64,000 nt of DNA from contig OX465101.1 in assembly GCA_949987565.1 (NCBI GenBank), positions 26,362,911-26,426,910 of the forward strand, written 5' to 3'. A program made the translations under genes and the position numbers. The DNA comes from Luidia sarsii (lineage: Eukaryota > Echinodermata > Asteroidea > Paxillosida > Luidiidae). Positions within the stretch are counted from its first letter, which is position 1; each line of letters begins with the position of its first letter. Positions 57,354 through 64,000 of this stretch are shown in pieces. The notes below the pieces were generated by a model. The model did no database searches, was not told the origin of the DNA, and worked only from the letters and a program-made list of their open reading frames with translations.

Positions 57354-60300
57354 TTAATTACAAATTCACCTAGTTAAAAGTGATTCTCTTATTAAAGTTT
57401 TAACCTGAACCAGTCCTAGTAACTAAGACCCTTACAATCGCTTTTTTTTTTTTGAGAAAGAGAGTTACTATCGCCGACTCCCTCAAAAATTTAGGCGGCA
57501 TGTCAGAAATCAGCCCAGGGGTGAACTTGTTAAAATAATGGTAAACCTTGTCCGGAAAAAATGTAGTATTATTAGTAATACTAAAACTAAAACTGAAAAA
57601 GGAGTAGGACTGTTTGGAGGTTGCACTTGAGTTAAGTCCCAATGTCAATGACTGAGATGAGGCATGAATGATTTACTCATTTAGTGATTTAATAATATTG
57701 AATCTTCTCTCCCAAATTATTATTAGTGTCAGTGTGTTGCAGTAGTTTGAGAATGGGGCAAAAATACCAGCACGCTGAACCATACACTCAGAAACAAGAA
57801 CGGCAAACTCTGTTTCTTTCTAGACGTTGTTTACCTTTTTGGGCCAAGTTGACAAGTGACAGAACACTGTCTGTAGTCTGTAGTCTGCGGCTGTGCCTGG
57901 TTTTCCTTGGCCTACGCAAGTTTCATCCCGTTGCCTGTCCTTTCGCGAGGACTTTGGGGAAGTTGGAAAGGGGCAAAGGGCTGTTTAAAAACAATTCGGA
58001 ATGGTATTGCCACGGAGATATACTGAGGGAAAAAACATGTCAATATAAAATTAAAATTATCCAAATGACTTGACTTATGTACATTGTACATGTATGTAGC
58101 AGAAGATTAGCTCGAGTTTTTAATATTTATTGGTGTTTTTCCAGTGCTCTTCGCTTCTGACATAAATCCAGCATGTGTGAAGGGCGCCCTCAATGTTCCT
58201 AGTTTAGTCACTTAAAATGCACACGATGAAGATGCAGACGACGTTTGGTGTTTAACCAGACTGAACCTGGCCCTAAATTTGGGTCTGAATTTCGGCTTGC
58301 CGGAATGTCGATGCGCGTAAACTACTACGGTGTCCCATACATAACACAAAATATTTGAATTGTGTTTTTGCTTGTTCAAAAATAAAAATAAGGACGCCAT
58401 CTGATTGCAACGTTATGATAACCTTATAATACACTGTATATACAAACAATAGATCATTAATTTTTCCAAAATAACTCAATTTCTGATACAAAGTCCTGGT
58501 CCTTCCAACGCGGAGGTTTGGGCAAAGTAGAGGGCGCTATCAATTATTGTAATGCAGTCCCTACCCGCACCGCCGATTTGTTTGGTTTTATCATTATCCC
58601 GGCCGGGGGGCGGGGGGGGGGTAGTGAAATTAGTCTTTATTCAATCGTTAATTCGTTATATTATGTAAATCGTACGTCGTTTATCAGATGTATACTGATG
58701 TGTCATGCAACTATTGGTACTCAAGTATAGCATGCCATTTTCAAACAAAGGAAATTCGGGCGGTGTGTTCAACAATTAAGTTGACCAAAATTTGCCTAAA
58801 CACGTCAGTCTAGCGCCATTATATATCCTGTCTGATATTATACTCCCCAAACTGAACAAGACCAAGTGTTGGACCAAACGATCGTGTCACACACCTTTCA
58901 CCCAACAAGTTTTAAGTGCACAATTATTAATGGGGATTTTCCATCGCCTCCGCTGCAACTATATAATATAGCCCATAGTTGCAGCGGAGGCGATGGACTT
59001 GTTAGTCGTGTCTACTCGTGTGTAATTCAATTGTTTGGTAACTTTGAATTATACGCATAGCCTAACGGCCAAGAGCTGAGCTGGGAGGGCAAACTATATA
59101 GGTTTAGAATTGCTAAAAAGTGCGTTTGATTAGAGTACCCTATGTGAAAGCAGTGAGGCTACTATCTGCAGTGAATTTGTGAAAGCAGGGCCATTAATTT
59201 GCAGGAGTCAATTTTCCCAGAACCTTTAATCGGTACCTCCATGCTTGTAGTAACGGTGCCCTAAACGTCACAGAAAAAAATGATTGTATCAGCACAGATG
59301 TGTAGCCGTAACTAATGCTATTGCACAAAACAACAGGTGGGTTTTTGAATACTCGGTTTCTGATGATTGACCGCGGGTAGACACCCATTGAGCTCTGTGT
59401 TAAACCGCAGAAATATCCAGGACCACTGCGTGAATAATAGTCTTTATTCAAGTGTCTTTTCCCAAGTGAGCGGGAAAGGCGTTATGGGCTCAGGAGTCCG
59501 GATTACTGCAAGGAAGTCTTGGCTGCGCATGGAAAATACACATAGGCCTACACATTAATTGAAATTGGCTATTGCCGCAAGACCATTGTACATATTGGAG
59601 CCGTGCACCGTTGCCATGACACGGCCCCACTTGAGTGTCCGGTGACAGGGCCAAGAGCGCCTTGATTGAAGACTATCACCAACATTCCAACTTTTGCATA
59701 ACAGCAACGAGCCCTGCGTGGTCTATTGCAGGTGCAAACTTTGAATAGATTCGCGCGATGTCGACAATGAGTAGTGAGCAAGGTTTGCGTATACTGTAGT
59801 TTAGTGTCGGAGACAGACGCACCCTTCTGCCCGTCGTTGGAGTTTTTTGAGACTGGGATTGGTCAAGATCTTATCAGACAGACGAACTGATGAGAATTAG
59901 AGGTGAGTAGAAATGTTTTGGTTGTCCCCCCCCCCCCCAATTTGACTTACAAATCATAGGGTTCAGCTGCATGATTAGAAAACCGACTAACATATTGTAA
60001 TTTGTAGGCTGGCATTGCTGTGATCTCCAATTCTCCCGCGTCATGCGCTGGCTGGCTATAGGACCGGCCGATGATTTCACGACACCGACGATCTATGCCG
60101 TGGCGTTAGTTCGCCGGGCGGCTATATACCATGCAGAGACTGACAGAAACTGATACTATGTTAAATCATGGTTAATGTACGAACTACGATTACGAAAGTT
60201 ATTACGTATTGTGATCACGTACATTATTTTATGCAGAGCACTAAATAAGATGTTGAGGTGTAGAGCGATTCACCGTGTGACATCTGATCTAGCGGCGAAC

Positions 60301-60830
60301 GAGGGCAATTGGTGTGTCTTGTGACGCAGGACGATTACTTCGTTGCTTCGATTGCCAATTTTTTGTATATTACTTAAAATTATTTTACGAAAACTGAAGT
60401 CGATTTCACCAAACCCATTGTAACTAATTATGCAATACCATGAGCGATACACAGAAACCATGTAAAACGGTGTATCACAACTAATGATGGTTTATCCATC
60501 ATGAGTTGAGTTACGATGCATCGTTAGGCCTAATAAAGTAATATTATAATACTTTAATAGGCCTTGTGAAATCCAATTCTGCACCTTTTTGTTAAAGAAC
60601 CATTTCGTTGAGCGCAACAAACCAATTCTGACAGTTGGAAGACGAGGGTGCTTAATAATTCTTTTACATTATTACGATTCCAGATTTACTTTATCTCTTA
60701 AAGCATCATAAATAATCTTTTATCTCCTGTATTCAAATCATCCCATATACCAAGCATGGTTTCTCATAATTTTGAGTACCGGTACATACAATCCGAAACC
60801 TGAAAGTTTGAGAAAAATGCAATTCTTCCA
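57354..60830. other. Region upstream of Dicer, no gene recognised
   Basis: Expected to hold the Dicer promoter and any untranslated first exon. No TATA box or other element could be fixed. The only clear structure is the 22-bp perfect inverted repeat at about 58929-58995. A G run at 58604-58621 and a C run near 59927 are present. Confidence 0.5.
58925..58998. repeat. Inverted repeat with perfect 22-bp arms
   Basis: CCATCGCCTCCGCTGCAACT and its exact complement are separated by about 17 AT-rich bases. It would form a strong hairpin; purpose unknown. Confidence 0.9.
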
Positions 60831-60834
60831 TCAC

Positions 60835-61005
60835 AGTGATTACTGATTACTATAATATATTTGAATTGAGTTTATTTGGGGGTTTTCAATTCGTCTCACC
60901 TTATTAATTTTTTTCAGGTTTAAGTGACTGACTGCACTGGCACATGGAGCAAGCAAGAACAAGCTGTATAATTGATAAGTGAAAACATTTATTTTTTTTA
61001 TTGAG
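60835..61005 (+). repeat. Direct repeat flanking the Penelope pair, left copy
   Basis: Shares TTTTTTTCAGGTTT, GGAGCAAGCAAGARCAAGCTGT and GATAAGTGAA with 63860-64000 in the same orientation. It may be a pseudo-LTR of the element or a duplicated target segment. Confidence 0.65.
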
Positions 61006-61009
61006 GTTT

Positions 61010-62650
61010 TGTTGGAGATGTTTTGATCCTAGCAGGATCTTTCCCAAAGGCATAGAGTGACAAGGACAAAACAGACACATGTCTAAGAAGGAAGGGGGCA
61101 AAAAGTGAATAGGACATGGACGACCAACAGAAGACAAGGGTGAAAGGTAGTAGGGTAATATCAAAGGGAAGAGCTTGGAGTAGGGTCAGGATTAGTGAGA
61201 AAAGGGGTGAACATCAAAGAGAGAGGTGTGGAGGAGTGAACGCAAAAGAAGGATTATCAGTGAACATGCAAGGTGTTAGTCATTCCCCTCCTGGATGTTG
61301 TGGTTGAATAGTCCGGAGATGCTTCATCCACATTTTCTCACGGCTAAGCCGGACAGCATCACTATGGTAACCAAGGGATTCCATGCCCTGAACATTCATA
61401 TCTGATATCGAATGATCAGGGAGATTGAAGTGATACCAAACAGGGGTCTAAATTTTACTGGTTTTGATTGTAAAGCTATGGCCATAGACACTTTTTGGAG
61501 GGTGTTTTTGGACTCGCCAATATATTGAACATTACAGATTCTACCGGAGATGAGGTATAATGTTTGAGGTGGCGCATGTAATGGAGCCATAGGTCGTGTG
61601 GGTTGTTCCAGAAGAATTTCCATTGAAAGATACTGTTTCCTGGACATGTGTCTTACAAACAGTGCATTTTAAGATACACTTAAATGTACCAAATTTGGTG
61701 GGAGGTGAAGTGTCCAAACGGGTAACCTCTGCTCGGAGGCCTCGGACAATTAAGTCACGCAGGTTATGGGGGCACCTGAAAGTTAAGACAGACGAGATTG
61801 GAATGGCACTGGCCAGACGATCTGAAGTATGGAGAATGTGGTGGTTTTCCTTAGTTATCTTCCAGAGAGGAGGAAGACAAGGGTGGTAGGAAGTAACCTC
61901 GGGAACCTCGGGATTGTCCTTGGGACCGGGTGACTTTTGTTTTTAGTACCTAACTTCTGGGAATGGAGTAGACTTTAGCAATGGAATTCTTCACTTTGCA
62001 AGAACTATAGCCTATTGCAACCACGTTTCTGGCCAACACTGGTGTATGTCGGCGAAAATCATACTCATTGGAGCATTATACGCCTCAATCTGAGGGCCTG
62101 GCTGTAAGCTATACCAGTCTTACAGTGTCTAGGGTGACAACTGGAGGCATGGAAATATTCATGAGTGTCGTTGGGCTTAGATACAAGTCAGTAGTTAGTG
62201 TGTTGTGGTCTTTCTGGATGGTGACATCCAGAACGTAGGTCTGCTGGAGTGAGTGCTCCCATGTCTACTTGATAGTGCTGTGGAAGGAGTTGATGTGATC
62301 AACGAAGGCATTCAAGCTGCTACCGTCCTTAGTCCAAATGAAGAAAACGTCATCTATGTATCCCTACCTAATCCATGGATGGCATGGAGCCTCATTGAGC
62401 GTGCATTCTTCAAGGTCACCCATGAGGCAAGCAAAGGAAGGAGCCATGCGCATGCCCATGGCAGTACCATGTACTTGGAGATAATGCTTGCCAAGAAAGG
62501 AGAAAGGATTCTTGATCAGCACTAGGCTCATGGGGGTGGCCATGTCAGAGATGGGGGGGAGAGGAAAGTTTTCCCTTGACTAAGGCAGAGGAGCAAGCCT
62601 GAATTCCTTCTTCCTGGGGGTGTTGGGTCACCCTCACCTAGGCCTCACCC
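61010..62650 (-). mobile_element. Penelope-like retroelement, minus-strand copy, decayed
   Basis: On the minus strand, from 62650 downward, there are pieces of a Penelope-type reverse transcriptase (LQVHGTAMGMRMAPSFACLM, GYIDDVFFIWTKDGSSLNAF). Near 61555-61290 there is a GIY-YIG endonuclease remnant (VQYIGESKNTLQ, then YHFNLPDHSISDMNVQGMES and LSREKMWMKHLRTIQP). Several stops and frameshifts interrupt it, so it is a pseudogene. It ends at a family-A core near 61020-61050. Confidence 0.88.
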
Positions 62651-62659
62651 TCACCCGCA

Positions 62660-63815
62660 CCCTCACCTGCACCCAACACCAACACCCCCCAGGAAGAAGG
62701 CATTCAGGCTTGCTCCTTTGCCCTAGCCAAGGGAAAACACTCCTCATCCCCCCATCTTTGACATAACCACCCTCATGAGGCTAGTGCTGACCAAGAATCC
62801 TTTCTCTTTTCTTGGCAAGCACTGTCTTCAAGTACATGGCACTGCCATTGGCATGCGCATGGCTCTTTCCTTTGTTTGCCTCATGGGTGACCTTGAAGAA
62901 CACACACTCAGTGATGCTCCATGCCATCTCTGGATTTGGTGGAGATACATAGATGACGATTTCTTCATTTGGACGGTAGCAGCTTCAATGCCTTCTTTGA
63001 TCACATCAACTCCTTCCACAGCACTATCAAGTTCACATGGGAGCACTCACTCCAGCAGACCCACTTCCTGGATGTCGCCATCCGGAAAGACCACAACACA
63101 TTAACTACTGACTTGTATTCTCAGCCCACCGACACTCATCAACATTTCCATGCCTCCAGTTATCACCTTAGACACTGTAAGACTGGTATAGCTTACAGCG
63201 CGGCCCTCAGATTAAGGCGCATCTATGCTCCAATGAATCTGATTTTTGCTGCCATACACAAGTATTGGCCAGAAACTTTCTTGCAATAGGCTATAGTTCT
63301 CGCCAAGTGAAGAATTCCATTGCTAAAATCTACTTCATTCCAAGAAGTTCGGCACTGAATCAAAAGTCACCCGGTCCCAAGGACAAACCAAAGGTTCCCT
63401 AGGTTACTTCCTACCACCCTTGTCTTCCTCCTCTCTTAGCCAAGAGAAAATGTGGATGAAGCGTCTTCGGACTATTCCACCACATGGCTTCAACATTTAG
63501 GAGGGTAATGACTAACACCTTGCGTGTTCACTGATAATCCTTCTTTTGTCTTCGCTCCTACGCACTTCTTTCTTTGATCTTTCCCCCTCTTCTCACTAAT
63601 CCTTATCCCACTCCAGGGCCCAGACCCTTCCCTTTGATCTCACTCTACTAGCCTTCCTCTTTACCCTTTGTTTATCATCAGTGTCCTATTCACTCTCTAC
63701 CCCTCCCTTCTTATGCATGTATCTGTTTTTTCCTGGTAACCCTGCCTTATAGAAAGGTCCTGCTAGGATCAAAATGTCAGGCCCACTAAATTTGGAGGTT
63801 TCAGATTTCAACTTC
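62660..63815 (+). mobile_element. Penelope-like retroelement, plus-strand copy, GIY-YIG deleted
   Basis: Plus-strand reverse transcriptase remains: LQVHGTAIGMRMALSFVCLM, WWRYIDDDFFIWT (catalytic YIDD at 62946-62957), a one-base frame break near 62970, then FHSTIKFTWEHSLQQTHFLD and YSQPTDTHQHFHASSYHLRH, ending at a stop at 63287-63289. Compared with the left copy, about 550 bp holding the GIY-YIG domain is missing after CTTGTCTTCCTCCTCTC (near 63436). It ends with a family-A core, AGGTCCTGCTAGGATCAAAA, at about 63755-63790. Confidence 0.9.
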
Positions 63816-63859
63816 CTAAATTTAATGAGTGCATAAAACCTAAAAGTTAAAAAAAATGT

Positions 63860-64000
63860 AATTATTATGATTCCATCACAATGATTCTGTAGTATTCAAT
63901 TTGTCTTGTCTTATGTATTTTTTCAGGTTTGTTGAAGCGACACTACGTAAGGAGCAAGCAAGAGCAAGCTGTAAAATGGATAAGTGAACTTCTGTTTATT
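63860..64000 (+). repeat. Direct repeat flanking the Penelope pair, right copy (cut by window end)
   Basis: Second copy of the segment at 60835-61005, same orientation; continues beyond the window. Confidence 0.65.

Overview
The window is genomic DNA from an invertebrate animal. Its genes are split by GT-AG introns, its exons are GC-rich against AT-rich introns, and Penelope-type, P-type and tRNA-derived elements are scattered through it. The Dicer protein is of the Dicer-1 type and reads closest to deuterostome Dicers. An echinoderm, hemichordate or cephalochordate is most likely, but I cannot fix the species. There is one 200-base assembly gap (11771-11970).

Layout. (1) 0.76-5.9 kb, plus strand: five consecutive exons of a NAALADL1-like M28 peptidase; the 5' part lies outside the window and no terminal exon was found. 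(2) 5.9-12 kb: CT microsatellite, a large 19-bp minisatellite, foldback repeats and two exons of an unknown gene. (3) 12.3-15 kb, minus strand: the last two exons of a small secreted-type protein resembling the meteorin CUB-like domain. (4) 15.6-24 kb: no convincing gene; simple repeats and several long palindromes. (5) 24.27-29.56 kb: a complete 5.3-kb P-superfamily transposon with terminal inverted repeats and an 8-bp target duplication, carrying a three-exon THAP protein gene that lacks the transposase core. (6) 29.7-33.5 kb, plus strand: a four-exon gene for a 554-residue nuclear-looking protein of unknown function, whose start codon is 134 bp from the transposon duplication. (7) 37.3-57.3 kb, minus strand: a complete Dicer gene. 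I could join 15 coding exons with consistent phase into 1,988 residues; all helicase, DUF283, PAZ, RNase IIIa/b and dsRBD parts are present. A tRNA-Gly(TCC) gene sits in its first intron. (8) 60.8-64 kb: a head-to-head inverted pair of decayed Penelope-like elements with GIY-YIG and reverse transcriptase remains.

The most unusual things seen are: a Walker A Thr-to-Met change and a poly-Gly insertion in the Dicer helicase; two families of dispersed repeats whose conserved cores fold as hammerhead-ribozyme-like motifs, one carrying an apparent compensated C3U/G8A exchange; the P element reduced to a THAP/coiled-coil product and inserted at a gene start; and simple-sequence tracts placed so that they bracket single exons of Dicer and of the meteorin-like gene.
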